DNA from: Corynebacterium mastitidis DSM 44356
GTDB lineage: Bacteria > Actinomycetota > Actinomycetes > Mycobacteriales > Mycobacteriaceae
Assembly (NCBI RefSeq): GCF_000375365.1
Contig: NZ_AQXB01000004.1
Coordinates: forward strand, 179,177-243,176
Length of the DNA stretch: 64,000 bases
Direction of reading: 5' to 3'
In this document: positions 47,109 through 56,741 of the stretch, one piece after another
Position numbering within the stretch: position 1 is the first letter of the stretch
How the letters are laid out: the number at the start of each line of letters is the position of its first letter
The notes under the pieces: generated by a model
Told to the model about the DNA's origin: nothing
The model's input: only the letters and a program-made list of their open reading frames with translations
Database searches by the model: none
Position numbers and translations under genes: made by a program

Positions 47109-47354
47109 GATGCGTCTTTCGCTGCGTGGGGCGTCACGGTTCGTTCCTTCATCAATGTGGCCCCGAGTCTAGGGCGGCAAGGGGGAGCGGTTCAATGCCC
47201 GTGGGACAGTTCGGGACGAAGTGATACCCCCTTATGGGGGTGGTGTGCGGCGGGGAGGGGCCGCGTCCCAGGTGGCGCGGTGTGGCACGTGTGGGTTGTG
47301 GTGCAAAAGTATATGGGTGGGGCGGATTGCGGGGTGGGTACTAGGATGGGGCGC

Positions 47355-48263
47355 GTGATAAAGCTCCTTTCCTCAAGCGCAATGACCCGTGCCCGCGCTC
47401 GCGGCCGCAGGTGGCTGCTCGGCGCCGTCGCCGGGGCCACGGTGGCGGTCCCGGCCCTGGCCGCGCCGGTGGCACCGACGGCCCAGGCGGCCCCGGCGGG
47501 CAACATCGTGACGCTGGGCGATTCCTTCACCGCCAACCCCTCGGCGCTGTACAAGAACTTCGGCGGCGTGGTGCCGGGCCTCGTGCCCGCGGACTACCCC
47601 AACCAGGAGGGCTGCCTGCAGGCCCCGGACAACTGGCCCCGCCTGCTCGGCTCCCAGGTGGGCGCCCCGGTGGCGGACTGGTCCTGCACCGCGCAGACCT
47701 CCCGGACCATGTTGGGGCGTCTGGACCGGGCCATCGCCACCGGGGACCTGCACCCCGGCACACGGGCCGTGGTCATGGCCATCGGCATGAATAACTTTGG
47801 CCCCTTCGGGGTCAAGGACGGCACCAACCCGCTGGACGGGCCGAGCCACCGGCAGGCCTTCCTCGACGACATGCGCGCCGCCGCCGAGCGCATCCGCGCG
47901 GTGGCCCCCGGAGCGAAGATCGTGCTCTCCGGCATGCCCTCGGTGTCCACGGGCCCCTCGTTCTGCGCGGTGAACATCCACCCGGATAACCCCGGGCTCC
48001 TGCCGGAGGGGCTGCACATCCCGCTGCTGGGTCAGGTGGAGGACGAGAACTCCGAGCGCCAGGCCCAGGCCGCCGCGGACAACGGCATGGCCTTCGTGAA
48101 CCTGCGGGACGCCACCCGGGAGAACGGCACCTGCGCGCCCAAGGACTCCGAGCGCATGGTGGCGGGCATCGTGGACGTCACCAGCCCGCAGTGGAACATC
48201 GTGTTCCACCCCACCATCGTGGGGTCGCGGTACATGGCGGAGCAGATCGCCCCGCACGTCTAG
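47355..48263 (+). CDS. Secreted SGNH/GDSL hydrolase
   Basis: A 302-residue secreted esterase/lipase-like enzyme. A signal peptide with ARARGRRWLLGAVAGATVAV ends near AQAAPAG. The nucleophile is Ser57 in TLGDSFTAN, block III is AIGMNNFGPF and the catalytic His is His285 in VFHPT; the Asp is not in the usual DxxH place and I cannot assign it. Four or more cysteines suggest disulfides. The GTG at 47355 sits 7 bases after TAGGAT, suggesting a leaderless start; ATGs at 47346 and 47382 are alternatives. Confidence 0.8.
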   Translation: MIKLLSSSAMTRARARGRRWLLGAVAGATVAVPALAAPVAPTAQAAPAGNIVTLGDSFTANPSALYKNFGGVVPGLVPADYPNQEGCLQAPDNWPRLLGSQVGAPVADWSCTAQTSRTMLGRLDRAIATGDLHPGTRAVVMAIGMNNFGPFGVKDGTNPLDGPSHRQAFLDDMRAAAERIRAVAPGAKIVLSGMPSVSTGPSFCAVNIHPDNPGLLPEGLHIPLLGQVEDENSERQAQAAADNGMAFVNLRDATRENGTCAPKDSERMVAGIVDVTSPQWNIVFHPTIVGSRYMAEQIAPHV

Positions 48264-48289
48264 GGTTCTCCCGCCGGAGGGGCGTTCCT

Positions 48290-49072
48290 CTATCCCCCGG
48301 TACCCCGCAGCGCCGCCAGCACGTCCTCGTGCAGGATGCCGTTGGTGGCCACCGCGTTACCCCCGTGGGGGCCCTCCTTCCCGGAGAGCGAGGTGAATCG
48401 GCCCCCGGCCTCGGTGACCAGGCAGGACAGCGCGGCGAGGTCCCACAGGGAGACCTCCGGCTCGGCGGCGATGTCCACCGCCCCCTCCGCCACGAGGCAG
48501 TAGGAAAAGAAGTCCCCGTAGCCGCGCAGCCGCCAGGTGCGTTCGGTCAGCGCCAGGAAGGGATCGCGCAGGCCCCGCTGGGTCCAGCCCTCCAGGGAAG
48601 AGAAGGAGAGCGAGGCGTCGCGCAGGTCGCTGACCTGGGAGGCCCGCACGCGGGTGGGACTCCCGCCCGCGAAGGTGCGCCACGCGCCGTGGCCTTCGGC
48701 CGCGTACCAGCGGCGGGCCAGGGCGGGGGCGGAGACCACGCCCACGCTCGGGTGGCCGTCGATCAGCAGGCTAATCAGCGTGGCCCACACGGGCACCCCG
48801 CGCACGTAGTTCTTGGTGCCGTCGATGGGGTCGATCACCCACTGCCGCCCGTGGAAGGCCACGCTGCCGCCGAACTCCTCTCCCAGCACCGCGTCCTCCG
48901 GGCGGTGGGCGGCCAGCAGGGAGCGCAGCTCCTGCTCGCAGGCCAGGTCGGCGTCGCTCACCGGGGTCATGTCCGGCTTGGCGCTCACGGCGAGGTCGGC
49001 GGCCTCGAAGCGGTCCAGGGTCAGCGCGTCGGCGGCGTCGGCTAGGCGCAGCGCCAGCTCCAGGTCAGTCAC
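48290..49072 (-). CDS. hisN: Histidinol-phosphatase (inositol monophosphatase fold)
   Basis: A 260-residue metal-dependent phosphatase. The metal site is formed by Glu in LGEEFG (65-66) and by [12 protein letters not shown] (D81, D84), with SLWDLAAL closing it. Corynebacteria use this inositol-monophosphatase-type HisN for the last phosphate removal in histidine synthesis. It overlaps a paralogous gene upstream by 8 bases and lies next to prfB-ftsEX, exactly as in C. glutamicum, which supports the name. Confidence 0.88.
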   Translation of the reverse strand: MTDLELALRLADAADALTLDRFEAADLAVSAKPDMTPVSDADLACEQELRSLLAAHRPEDAVLGEEFGGSVAFHGRQWVIDPIDGTKNYVRGVPVWATLISLLIDGHPSVGVVSAPALARRWYAAEGHGAWRTFAGGSPTRVRASQVSDLRDASLSFSSLEGWTQRGLRDPFLALTERTWRLRGYGDFFSYCLVAEGAVDIAAEPEVSLWDLAALSCLVTEAGGRFTSLSGKEGPHGGNAVATNGILHEDVLAALRGTGG

Positions 49073-49928
49073 GGTAGTCCTCCAGTATCCCGGCGATGTC
49101 CGCCACGGCGGCGGGGTTGCCCGCCACGCACCAGGTCACCCCTCCGGCCTCCACCTCGGCGGTGGCCCCACCCGCGCCCTCCACGAGGGCCTTGCCGGGC
49201 AGCCAGTCCCAGGCGGGCACGCTGTGCTGTATCCAGGCGCCCAGGGTCCCGTCGGCCACCCCGGCGAGGTCCACCGAGCCGGCGCCGAGCATGCGCAGCG
49301 TGGCGGCCCCCTGCGCCACGGACTCCCAGGCCCCGCGCACCCCCGGCCGCGCCATCCACGTGGGGTGCAGGTAGGTGGCCAGGCTGACCTCCCCGAGGGG
49401 GTGGGGGGCCAGGGCCGCCACCTCGGCGTCGTCGCGGGTCGTGGCGCGCCCGGGGCCGCCGCACCAGGTGTATCCCATCGCGGGGCGGTGCACCGCGCCG
49501 AGCAGCAGGCGGCGCGGGGAGCGCGGCTCGCCCTCGACGAGCGCCAGGGCGGAGCACCAGTAGTCGGACCCGGAGGCGAAGTTGTACGTGCCGTCCACGG
49601 GGTCGATGACCCAGGTGCGGCCGCTGCGGGGCTTGCGCGCCGCCCCCTCCTCGCCCAGCAGGCCGTCCTCGGGCCGGATCAGCTCCAAGACCCGGGCGAT
49701 GAAGCCCTCGGCGGCGCGGTCGGCGTCGGTGACCACGTCCGTGCGGGAGGTCTTATAGTCGGTTGTTACCCCGGACTCGCGCATGCGCCAGGCCAGGCGC
49801 CCGGCGTTGAACACGAGGGCGGTGGCCAGGCGCTCGTCGGGGTCCTCGGCGTGGGCCACCGCGAAGGTCTTGGCGAGGGCGGCCACCATGTCATCCAGGT
49901 TGGCGGGCGTTTCTGTGGGGTCGGTCAT
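49065..49928 (-). CDS. Inositol monophosphatase family protein
   Basis: A 287-residue paralogue of the neighbouring hisN with [10 protein letters not shown] and [12 protein letters not shown] as its metal motifs, and [16 protein letters not shown] at the C-terminal site. It is probably an inositol-1-phosphatase or related sugar-phosphate phosphatase; the true substrate cannot be told from sequence. The gene overlaps hisN by 8 bases, so they form an operon, and it is divergent from the prfB side. Confidence 0.85.
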   Translation of the reverse strand: MTDPTETPANLDDMVAALAKTFAVAHAEDPDERLATALVFNAGRLAWRMRESGVTTDYKTSRTDVVTDADRAAEGFIARVLELIRPEDGLLGEEGAARKPRSGRTWVIDPVDGTYNFASGSDYWCSALALVEGEPRSPRRLLLGAVHRPAMGYTWCGGPGRATTRDDAEVAALAPHPLGEVSLATYLHPTWMARPGVRGAWESVAQGAATLRMLGAGSVDLAGVADGTLGAWIQHSVPAWDWLPGKALVEGAGGATAEVEAGGVTWCVAGNPAAVADIAGILEDYRD

Positions 49929-50029
49929 GCTTCTATTTGTACTAGCGGTTCGGGCTGCTGTGCGTTGCGACGCCCACCGCGCCCCGCCTATTCCTTGACG
50001 GTGCGTGGGGCAGGGGAGAGGATGTGGGC

Positions 50030-50593
50030 ATGACTCTTGTCTTTGTTTTTGTTGGGGTCCTCATCTACTGGGGCACGCCGGTGGTCGTGGCGGCGGCGCT
50101 GCTGTACGCCTATCGACGCCGCGAGGCCAGCGCCCCCGTGCGGTGGGACTCCGGCAGGGGGCCGGGGTGGGGCGTGATCATGCTGTTTTCCCTGCTGGCC
50201 GGGGTGGCATGGATGGCGGTCTGGTATAGCTGGGGCGGAGGCCCCGGGCACAACCAGTATCCGCACTGGCAGGTTGCCTGCTCGGCGGTGTGCATCGCGG
50301 CCTCCACGGCGGGGCTGGGCTGGTGGGCGCGCTGGCGGCTCAGTGGGCCGCTGGCCGCGGTTGTGGGCTCGGTGGCGGGGGTCTGCGCGGTGTTCGCCGC
50401 GGTGGGGGCCCGGGAGGACGATACCGGCCTGTGGGCGGCGGGCATGCTGCTTCTCATGTGGTGTGCGGGCGTGGGGCTGTTCCTGGTGGCCTCGGTGGTC
50501 TCGGGGATTCACGCGTATGGGACGCGGGGATGCTCGCAAGAAGGTGCCGCCCACGGGGCAAAGCGGGAAGGTCCACCGCAGCCGGTAGAATAG
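50030..50593 (+). CDS. Membrane protein of unknown function upstream of prfB
   Basis: A 187-residue protein with about five membrane helices (first at residues 2-26, then about 48-68, 82-103, 106-128 and 134-158) and a polar C-terminus. No family is recognised. The ATG at 50030 follows AGGGGAGAGG; a GTG at 50024 is also in frame. It ends 6 bases before the prfB start, suggesting co-transcription. Confidence 0.65.
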   Translation: MTLVFVFVGVLIYWGTPVVVAAALLYAYRRREASAPVRWDSGRGPGWGVIMLFSLLAGVAWMAVWYSWGGGPGHNQYPHWQVACSAVCIAASTAGLGWWARWRLSGPLAAVVGSVAGVCAVFAAVGAREDDTGLWAAGMLLLMWCAGVGLFLVASVVSGIHAYGTRGCSQEGAAHGAKREGPPQPVE

Positions 50594-50599
50594 GCGACC

Positions 50600-51703
50600 A
50601 TGCGACCGGAGATTACGTCAGACCTTCAGGACCTTGATTCCACGCTCACCACGATCGAGCGGGTCATGGACCCCGAGGAGATGGCAACGCGCGTCCGCGA
50701 GCTGGAGGCGCAGGCCGCCGATCCGGGGCTGTGGGACGACCCGGACCACGCGCAGTCCGTGACCACGGAGCTGTCCAACGTGCAGGCCCGCCTGCGTCGG
50801 CTCTCGGACCTGCGCGGCCGCCTGGACGATCTGCCGGTGATGTACGAGCTGGCGGAGGAGGAAGAGGAGGGCCTGGCGCTGGCGGACGAGGAGCGCGCCG
50901 AGCTGCGCGAGGCCATCGAGTCCCTCGAGGTCAAGACCATGCTCTCCGGCGAGTACGACGCCCGCGAGGCGGTCATCAACATCCGCTCGGGCGCGGGCGG
51001 GGTGGACGCGGCGGACTGGGCGGAGATGCTCATGCGCATGTATATCCGCTGGGCGGAGAAGAACGGGCACTCCGTGGACGTGTATGACATCTCCTATGCG
51101 GAGGAGGCGGGGATCAAGTCCGCCACCTTCGTGGTGCACGGGGATTACCTGTACGGCCAGCTCTCGGTGGAGCAGGGCGCGCACCGCCTGGTGCGCATTA
51201 GCCCCTTCGACAACCAGGGGCGCCGCCAGACCTCGTTTGCGGAGGTGGAGGTGCTGCCGGTGGTGGAGCAGACGGACCACATCGACATCCCGGAGGCCGA
51301 CGTGCGCGTGGACGTCTACCGCTCCTCCGGCCCCGGCGGGCAGTCGGTGAACACCACGGACTCCGCGGTGCGCCTCACGCACATCCCCACGGGCATCGTG
51401 GTGACCTGCCAGAACGAGAAGTCGCAGATTCAGAACCGCGCCTCGGCCATGCGGGTGTTGCAGGCCAAGCTGCTGGAGCGCAAGCGCCAGGAGGAGCGCG
51501 CGGAGCTGGACGCCCTGGGCGCGGGCGGCAACGCCTCCTGGGGCAACCAGATGCGCTCGTACGTGCTGCACCCCTATCAGATGGTCAAGGACCTGCGCAC
51601 CGGCTACGAGGTGGGCGATCCCTCCAAGGTGCTCGACGGCGACATCGACGGCCTGCTGGAGTCCGGCATCCGCTGGCGCATGGCGCAGCAGGAGGGGGAG
51701 TAG
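50600..51703 (+). CDS. prfB: Peptide chain release factor 2
   Basis: A 367-residue class I release factor that reads UGA and UAA. The stop-codon-recognition tripeptide SPF is in [11 protein letters not shown], and the GGQ motif in [12 protein letters not shown] triggers peptide release. There is no in-frame TGA near codon 25: the frame is continuous, so the programmed frameshift of E. coli prfB is absent, as usual in actinobacteria. Confidence 0.96.
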   Translation: MRPEITSDLQDLDSTLTTIERVMDPEEMATRVRELEAQAADPGLWDDPDHAQSVTTELSNVQARLRRLSDLRGRLDDLPVMYELAEEEEEGLALADEERAELREAIESLEVKTMLSGEYDAREAVINIRSGAGGVDAADWAEMLMRMYIRWAEKNGHSVDVYDISYAEEAGIKSATFVVHGDYLYGQLSVEQGAHRLVRISPFDNQGRRQTSFAEVEVLPVVEQTDHIDIPEADVRVDVYRSSGPGGQSVNTTDSAVRLTHIPTGIVVTCQNEKSQIQNRASAMRVLQAKLLERKRQEERAELDALGAGGNASWGNQMRSYVLHPYQMVKDLRTGYEVGDPSKVLDGDIDGLLESGIRWRMAQQEGE

Positions 51704-51797
51704 ACGGTATGGTGCGGGGCCGTCGCGCACCGCGCCGTTCTTTCACACCCGCCACAGGCGTTTCCTATGTCCTGGGAGTTCGCTAGAATCATCAAGC

Positions 51798-52487
51798 GTG
51801 ATTACGTTCGACTCCGTCACCAAGGTCTACAAGACCTCCACCCGGCCTGCGCTGAATAACATCTCGCTGCAGATCCAGCCGGGGGAGTTCGTATTCCTCA
51901 TCGGCCCCTCCGGCTCGGGCAAGTCCACTTTCCTCGAGCTGCTGATCCGGGAGGAGACGCTGACCTCCGGCAACCTGCATGTGGGCTCCTTCCACGTGAA
52001 CAAGCTGCGCGGCAAGCAGGTCAACGAGCTGCGCCGCAGCATCGGCTACGTGTTCCAGGACTTCCGCCTGCTGCCCAAGATGACGGTGTATGACAACGTG
52101 GCGTTCGCCCTCGAGGTGATCGGCACCAAGCGCCGCGAGATCGAGAAGTCCGTGCCGGAGACCCTGGAGCTGGTGGGGCTGGCCGCCAAGGCCAACCGCA
52201 TGCCCGGCGAGCTGTCCGGCGGCGAGCAGCAGCGCGTGGCCATTGCCCGGGCCTTCGTGAACAGGCCGCAGGTGCTGCTTGCCGACGAGCCCACCGGCAA
52301 CCTCGACCCCGATACCTCGGACGGGATCATGAACCTGCTCACGCTGATTAACCGCACCGGCACCACCGTGATCGCCTCCACCCACAACGCCCGCGCCGTC
52401 AACGACATGCGCCGCCGCGTGATCGAGCTGAAGCTCGGTGACCTGGTGCGCGATGACGCCCACGGCGTGTACGGCGAGTCCCACTAG
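51798..52487 (+). CDS. ftsE: Cell division ATP-binding protein FtsE
   Basis: A 229-residue ABC ATPase with Walker [10 protein letters not shown], signature LSGGEQQR, Walker B VLLADEP and switch His in STHNARAV. With FtsX it forms a divisome complex that controls peptidoglycan hydrolases (RipC type in actinobacteria). It starts with GTG at 51798; ftsX begins 23 bases after its stop. Confidence 0.95.
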   Translation: MITFDSVTKVYKTSTRPALNNISLQIQPGEFVFLIGPSGSGKSTFLELLIREETLTSGNLHVGSFHVNKLRGKQVNELRRSIGYVFQDFRLLPKMTVYDNVAFALEVIGTKRREIEKSVPETLELVGLAAKANRMPGELSGGEQQRVAIARAFVNRPQVLLADEPTGNLDPDTSDGIMNLLTLINRTGTTVIASTHNARAVNDMRRRVIELKLGDLVRDDAHGVYGESH

Positions 52488-52510
52488 CGCGAGAGGAATA
52501 AGGCATAGCC

Positions 52511-53413
52511 ATGAACACCGGATTCGTGCTGCGCGAGGCATTCAAGGGCCTTGGCCGCAACATCACCATGACCGTCGCGCTGGTGATTACCACCGCGATC
52601 TCCCTGGCCCTGCTGGCCACCGGCTTCCTGGTCACCCACATGACCTCGGAGACCAAGCAGATCTACCTGGATCGCGTGGAGGTGATGATCCAGCTCGACG
52701 AGGACATCTCCGGCAGCGATTCCGACTGCTCCTCCGAGGACTGCAAGGAGGTCTTAGACGCCCTCGACGGCGCCGAGGGCGTGGAGTCCGTGACCTTCCG
52801 CTCCCGCGAGCAGTCCTACGAGCGCTTCGTGGAGGTGTTCAAGGACACCGACCCCGAGCTGGTCAAGGAGACCGACGAGGACGCCCTGCCCGCCGCCCTG
52901 CACGTTCGCCTGACGGACCCGCTGGACACCACCCCGCTGGAGGCGGTGGAGGACATGCCGCAGGTGGCCGAGATCGTGGACCAGGTGGACGACCTGCGCG
53001 GGGCCACCGACAACCTGGACTCCGTGCGCAACGCCACCTTCCTGCTCGCCGCCGTGCAGGCCATCGCCGCGATCTTCCTCATCGCCAACATGGTGCAGAT
53101 CGCCGCGTACAACCGCCGCGACGAGATGGCCATCATGCGCATGGTGGGCGCCTCGCGCTGGTACACCCAGGCCCCCTTCGTCCTGGAGGCCGTGGCCGCC
53201 ACGCTCATGGGCGCGGCCTTTTCCACCCTGGGCCTGTTCCTGGGCAAGGCCTTCGTGGTGGACAAGGCCCTGTCCGGGCTGTACGACGCCCGCCTCATCG
53301 CCCCGGTGACCAGCTCGGACATCTGGGTGGTCCTCCCCGGCGTGGTGCTCGTGGGCATCGTCTTTGCGGCCCTGACCGCGCAGGTCACGCTGCGGGCCTA
53401 CGTGCGCAAGTAG
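52511..53413 (+). CDS. ftsX: Cell division protein FtsX
   Basis: A 300-residue membrane partner of FtsE: a first helix at about 20-42, an external domain of about 130 residues (with CSSEDCKEVLDAL near its start, a probable disulfide), then three helices in the last 130 residues. ALLATGFLVTHM and YNRRDEMAIMRMVGASRW are typical. The external domain should bind the hydrolase activator. ATG at 52511. Confidence 0.95.
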   Translation: MNTGFVLREAFKGLGRNITMTVALVITTAISLALLATGFLVTHMTSETKQIYLDRVEVMIQLDEDISGSDSDCSSEDCKEVLDALDGAEGVESVTFRSREQSYERFVEVFKDTDPELVKETDEDALPAALHVRLTDPLDTTPLEAVEDMPQVAEIVDQVDDLRGATDNLDSVRNATFLLAAVQAIAAIFLIANMVQIAAYNRRDEMAIMRMVGASRWYTQAPFVLEAVAATLMGAAFSTLGLFLGKAFVVDKALSGLYDARLIAPVTSSDIWVVLPGVVLVGIVFAALTAQVTLRAYVRK

Positions 53414-53443
53414 GCGCCCCTCCGGGGTAGCATGGCAGGAACT

Positions 53444-53941
53444 ATGGCCAAAAAGAAGAAGAAAAAGGTGGTGGGCGGCGCCGGGGTCATCGCCAGCAAT
53501 CGCAAGGCCCGGCACGATTACACCATCCTGGAAACGTACGAGTGCGGCATCGCGCTCGTGGGCACGGAGGTGAAGTCCCTGCGGGAGGGCAAGGCGTCGC
53601 TCGTGGAGGCCTTCGCCACCGTGGACGACGGCGAGGTGTGGCTGCGCCACCTCCACATCCCGGAGTACTCACGCGGCTCCTGGACCAACCATTCCCCGCG
53701 CCGCGTGCGCAAGCTCCTGCTGCATCGCCGCGAGATCGACTCGATCATGGGCAAGGTGCGCGACGGGCGCAAGACCCTTGTCCCGCTCTCCCTCTACTTC
53801 AAGGACGGGCGGCTCAAGGTGGAGCTGGGGCTCGCCGAGGGTAAGCAGGCCTACGACAAGCGCCAGGCGATCAAGCGGCGCACCGAGGAGCGCGAGATCG
53901 TGCGCGACCTGGGCCGCAAGATCAAGGGCGTGCATGCGTGA
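53444..53941 (+). CDS. smpB: SsrA-binding protein SmpB
   Basis: A 165-residue RNA-binding protein needed for trans-translation together with the ssrA RNA, which lies 400 bases downstream. NRKARHDYTILETYECGIAL and the OB-fold core are intact, and the basic C-terminal tail (KRRTEEREIVRDLGRKIKG) enters the ribosome decoding site. The ATG at 53444 is preferred over one at 53432 because AGGAA is well placed. Confidence 0.95.
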   Translation: MAKKKKKKVVGGAGVIASNRKARHDYTILETYECGIALVGTEVKSLREGKASLVEAFATVDDGEVWLRHLHIPEYSRGSWTNHSPRRVRKLLLHRREIDSIMGKVRDGRKTLVPLSLYFKDGRLKVELGLAEGKQAYDKRQAIKRRTEEREIVRDLGRKIKGVHA

Positions 53942-54312
53942 CGGCCCGCCCGGTGAAGGTCCACGACCTGCTGAGCGGGCGCGTCGACGCCCCGGGCGTG
54001 CGGGTGCTGGTGGACCGCCTCTGGCCCCGTGGGGTGGCCAAGAACGACCTCGCCTATGACCTCTGGCTTGGCGGGGCGGCCCCGAGCGCCGAGCTGCGGC
54101 GATGGTTTGGGCATGAGCCACGGCGCTTCGAGGAGTTCCGCTGCCGCTACGAGGAGGAGCTAAACGCGGGAAACGATGACGTGACGCGGCTGCGCGGGCT
54201 TGCCGACGAGGGGGACGTGGCGTTGCTCTTTGCCGCGCGGGATAGCTGGCACAATCACGCGGTGGTGCTGGCGCGGTGGCTTGCCAGCCGTGGCGGCCAC
54301 ACGGTAAAGTAG
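53938..54312 (+). CDS. DUF488 family protein
   Basis: A 124-residue protein of the DUF488 (YeaO-like) family, unknown function, with VLVDRLWPRGVAKNDL near residue 25 and LLFAARDSWHNHAVVL near the C-terminus. Start GTG at 53938, overlapping the smpB stop by 4 bases, so it is translated with smpB and ends just before the tmRNA gene. Confidence 0.85.
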   Translation: MTARPVKVHDLLSGRVDAPGVRVLVDRLWPRGVAKNDLAYDLWLGGAAPSAELRRWFGHEPRRFEEFRCRYEEELNAGNDDVTRLRGLADEGDVALLFAARDSWHNHAVVLARWLASRGGHTVK

Positions 54313-54339
54313 CCGGAACCGCATACCCGATTTGCGCGA

Positions 54340-54716
54340 GGGGCCGATTTTTGGTTTCGACTCCGTGAATGTCACCAGGGGAAGCGTGCCGGTGCAGGCT
54401 AGAGACCACCGTTAAGCGTCGTAGCACACTGATAAGCGCCGAGAACACTCAGCGCGACTACGCCCTCGCTGCCTAATAGCGAGCGCGTGTCTGTCAGCCC
54501 GGGGTGCGTCCCTGCCCCGGATCCTGGCATCGACTAAGGGACTTGCCGTGAGGCCGCGTCGGCGGGGCCTCACGGGACTCCTACCGCCGACTGGGCTCAT
54601 CGTCTGGACGCGTTCGTCCGATCCAGAGAGCCGAGTAGGGATTCCGCGCGAACTGCGCACGGAGAAGCCCTGGTGAGGTCGCGGAGGACCCGGGTTCGAT
54701 TCCCGGCGGCTCCACA
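54340..54716 (+). ncRNA. ssrA: Transfer-messenger RNA
   Basis: The tRNA-like ends pair: GGGGCCG (54340-54346) with CGGCTCC (54707-54713), and the T-arm GGGTTCGATTCCC lies just before. The 5' side continues with the conserved TTGGTTTCGAC. The tag frame begins at GCC 54438 and reads AENTQRDYALAA, followed by TAA TAG. The CCA is not encoded (ACA follows). With SmpB it rescues stalled ribosomes and marks the peptide for proteolysis. Confidence 0.95.
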
Positions 54717-54718
54717 CT

Positions 54719-54760
54719 GCCCCCTGAACAGCGTCGCTGCTCAGGGGGTATTTTTCTTGC
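54719..54760 (+). terminator. ssrA terminator, copy 1 of a 42-bp direct repeat
   Basis: A hairpin (CCCCCTGAACAGC against GCTGCTCAGGGGG, one mismatch) followed by TATTTTTC terminates ssrA. The same 42 bases recur at 56333-56374 with three differences. Confidence 0.85.
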
Positions 54761-55035
54761 TTTCATGCCTCTGACCAGTGGGTATGGCAAGTGAGCGATG
54801 GCGTGCAGTAATGTGCAATGAAGCACATTCGGACCCCATTTTTACCCCACAACCCCACGATAGCCCCACATCTGCCCCACGCACTCCCCACACCACCGGC
54901 CCACCGCGACCTGGGGGAGCGCAGATTTTTGAACCCGAGACAGGGGCACCCGCATGGTTCAGCGGCGCTCCTTCGCCGGGAGATCCTCGTTCGGGGGAAC
55001 GCCGGTTGAGGCGCAAACGCAGGGGATAAGAGAGG
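54761..55035. other. Gene-free stretch inside the ssrA island
   Basis: About 275 bases with a C-rich part (near 54840-54900, many CCCCA units) and no credible start or motif. It may be the decayed 3' end of an integrase or other island gene, but nothing can be recognised. Confidence 0.4.
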
Positions 55036-56103
55036 TTAGTGCTTGCGGCGCGGGCTAAGGCGCTGTCGATCCGCGAGTATTTGTCGTTCAATCTCCTGGA
55101 GCCGCAGCAGATCTTCCTCGCCAGGCGATTCTCCTCAGGCACGCGGCGTTGAGCATCGTAGATCGCATACCGCTCTTCCGCTAGGGCTTTGGCTTGCTGC
55201 ATGGTGATGCGCCCGGAGTCGGTGAGCGCTTGGTAGGCGTTGAACTCGATGAACTGATCTGCTTTGTTCAGCCACATGGTCCATGTGCGTCACTATGCGG
55301 CGTTTTGCTTGAGACTCTGCGAAGTCGAGAAACTGCGAGACCAAGCGGTTGAGTTCCTCTAGTTCCTCATGGGTGAGATAGTTCTTGGCGGTGGCGATGT
55401 CTTTCTTGCGTACCTGGTTGCCTGACTAGGTAGTGAGTCCTAAATTGTCCGCGGTAGGCTCGCATCTAGTGGCGATGATCTCACTGGTGGTCTGTCCGGT
55501 GATGGCGTAGTGCAACTTATTCTGCATGGTCTGGAAGAACCGAGTTGCTTGTGGGCTGTCCTTGTTGTAGTCGTCGCAGAGGGCAAGGATGTCTCGTAGC
55601 TTCTGGTAGAGCCGCTTTTCCGAGGAACGGATGTCCCGGATGCGCGCCAGCAGCTCGTCAAAGTAATCCAGGCCCCGGGGGTCCTTGAGCTTCTCGTCGT
55701 TCATGGCGAAGCCCTTGACGAGGTATTCGGTGAGGACCTCGGTGGCCCAGGTGCGGAATTGGTTACCGCGGGGACCACGGACGCGGTATCCGACGGCGAG
55801 GATCGCGTCGAGGTTGTAATGGTTCATCGTACGGGTGACGTCGCGGTCACCCTCGGATCGAACTCTCCGGATTTTCCGGATAGTTCGATCCATGCTCAGC
55901 TCGTTATCTGAGTAGATTCCTTTGAGATGCTCGCTGATGGTTTTGATGGAGACACCGAAAAGGTCTGCGATCTCCGCCTGCGTCATCCATACGCTTCCCT
56001 CGATGACGCGGAGATGAACCTCGGTACGGTTATCCTCGGTGCGGTAGATAACGAACTCACCACGGGAGTCGTGGTAGTGCTCGGGGGCTGTCCCTGGGGG
56101 CAT
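55036..56103 (-). pseudogene. RhuM-family protein gene, multiply broken
   Basis: A virulence-RhuM-type gene, normally about 350 codons. From the ATG at 56103 it is intact for 225 codons, including the helix-turn-helix MTQAEIADLFGVSIKTISEH and RTMNHYNLDAILAVGYRVRG. It then meets a TAG (55426-55428), after which the same frame continues with SGNQVRKKDIATAKNYL. A frameshift follows near 55272-55283 (before LNKADQFIEFNAYQAL) and another near 55111-55127, before the tail DLLRLQEIERQILADRQRL. Three lesions mean real decay. Confidence 0.8.
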
Positions 56104-56139
56104 GGGGTCTCCTGGTGACTGATCGTGACGCGGAGTGTT

Positions 56140-56159
56140 TTAGCAACGATGGTTGCTAA
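56140..56159. promoter_or_regulatory. Inverted repeat upstream of the rhuM remnant
   Basis: TTAGCAAC and GTTGCTAA, 8 bases each and perfectly complementary, flank GATG, 37 bases before the rhuM start. It has the size of an operator for a dimeric repressor. Confidence 0.4.
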
Positions 56160-56332
56160 GGTTTCTACCGATTCTATTGTCTCGCGGTGCAGGGCAGAGA
56201 GCGGGAGAAGGCGGGGCCTAACGCTCCTGGCCTGCAACGGTAGGAGGTCGGTGGGCATACATGGTCCGTATGGGCCGTGAACCACGCGGAACTGTTCTTC
56301 TGCTTTAAGAGAGCGTTCGATCGCGCTATATA

Positions 56333-56374
56333 GCCCCCTGAACAGCGTTGCTGCTCAGGAGGTATTTTTCGTGC
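56333..56374 (+). repeat. Copy 2 of the 42-bp ssrA terminator repeat
   Basis: Matches 54719-54760 at 39 of 42 positions. It marks the far end of the island and probably is the terminator displaced, or duplicated, by the insertion. Confidence 0.75.
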
Positions 56375-56497
56375 GGAGGCGCGCGCAGCACGGCCCCGGT
56401 AACCCCACCAACCCAAGATTCATGGGGGTATCCCCGTGCGTGGGGTTTTGCTACGCTGGAGATTAAATAAAATCACACAAAGGCGGAGGAGTTTCCG

Positions 56498-56698
56498 ATG
56501 GAAAAGATCAGGCGGCCCGACGTACTGGCGGCGGTGTTCATCTTTGTCGGGGCCCTGCTGGGCGTCGTGGCGATCGTGTCGGTTCCCGCTGTGTTCCATA
56601 GCGGATCGTCGTGGTCGTGGGGGATCCTCTCCGTGTCCTTTGTCGCCTCCCTGGTGGTTCTCTTCCTCGGCACGAGGTGGAATAAGAGGGCTTGGTAA
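56498..56698 (+). CDS. Small two-helix membrane protein
   Basis: A 66-residue protein with two likely membrane helices (about 10-30 and 43-60) and a basic end (GTRWNKRAW). GGAGG lies 8 bases before the ATG, strong support for translation. No family is recognised. It lies just outside the ssrA island and 43 bases before another tiny membrane protein, possibly in one transcript. Confidence 0.65.
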   Translation: MEKIRRPDVLAAVFIFVGALLGVVAIVSVPAVFHSGSSWSWGILSVSFVASLVVLFLGTRWNKRAW

Positions 56699-56741
56699 TG
56701 CGCGCTTAACCGGAATATACGTTGCCGTGAGGAGGGGTTCG

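Larger units (their letters stand above)
54719..56374. mobile_element. Remnant of an island inserted downstream of ssrA
   Basis: The segment between the two 42-bp terminator copies is visibly less G+C-rich than the flanks and contains only a broken rhuM gene. The 3' end of ssrA is a common integrase target, so this looks like the leftover of an integrated element. No integrase gene is seen, and the second repeat copy lacks the ssrA acceptor-stem sequence, so the boundaries are inferred. Confidence 0.5.

Noticed and set aside
50600..50700. Programmed frameshift in prfB
   Set aside because: The reading frame is continuous from the ATG; no early in-frame TGA is present.
54412..54717. A 101-codon frame antisense to ssrA containing RRESNPGPP
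   Set aside because: This is the well-known spurious translation of the tRNA-like end of tmRNA, not a gene.
54741..55277. A possible integrase C-terminus in the ssrA island
   Set aside because: The 3' part of the frame is the displaced end of rhuM and the rest shows no tyrosine-recombinase residues.
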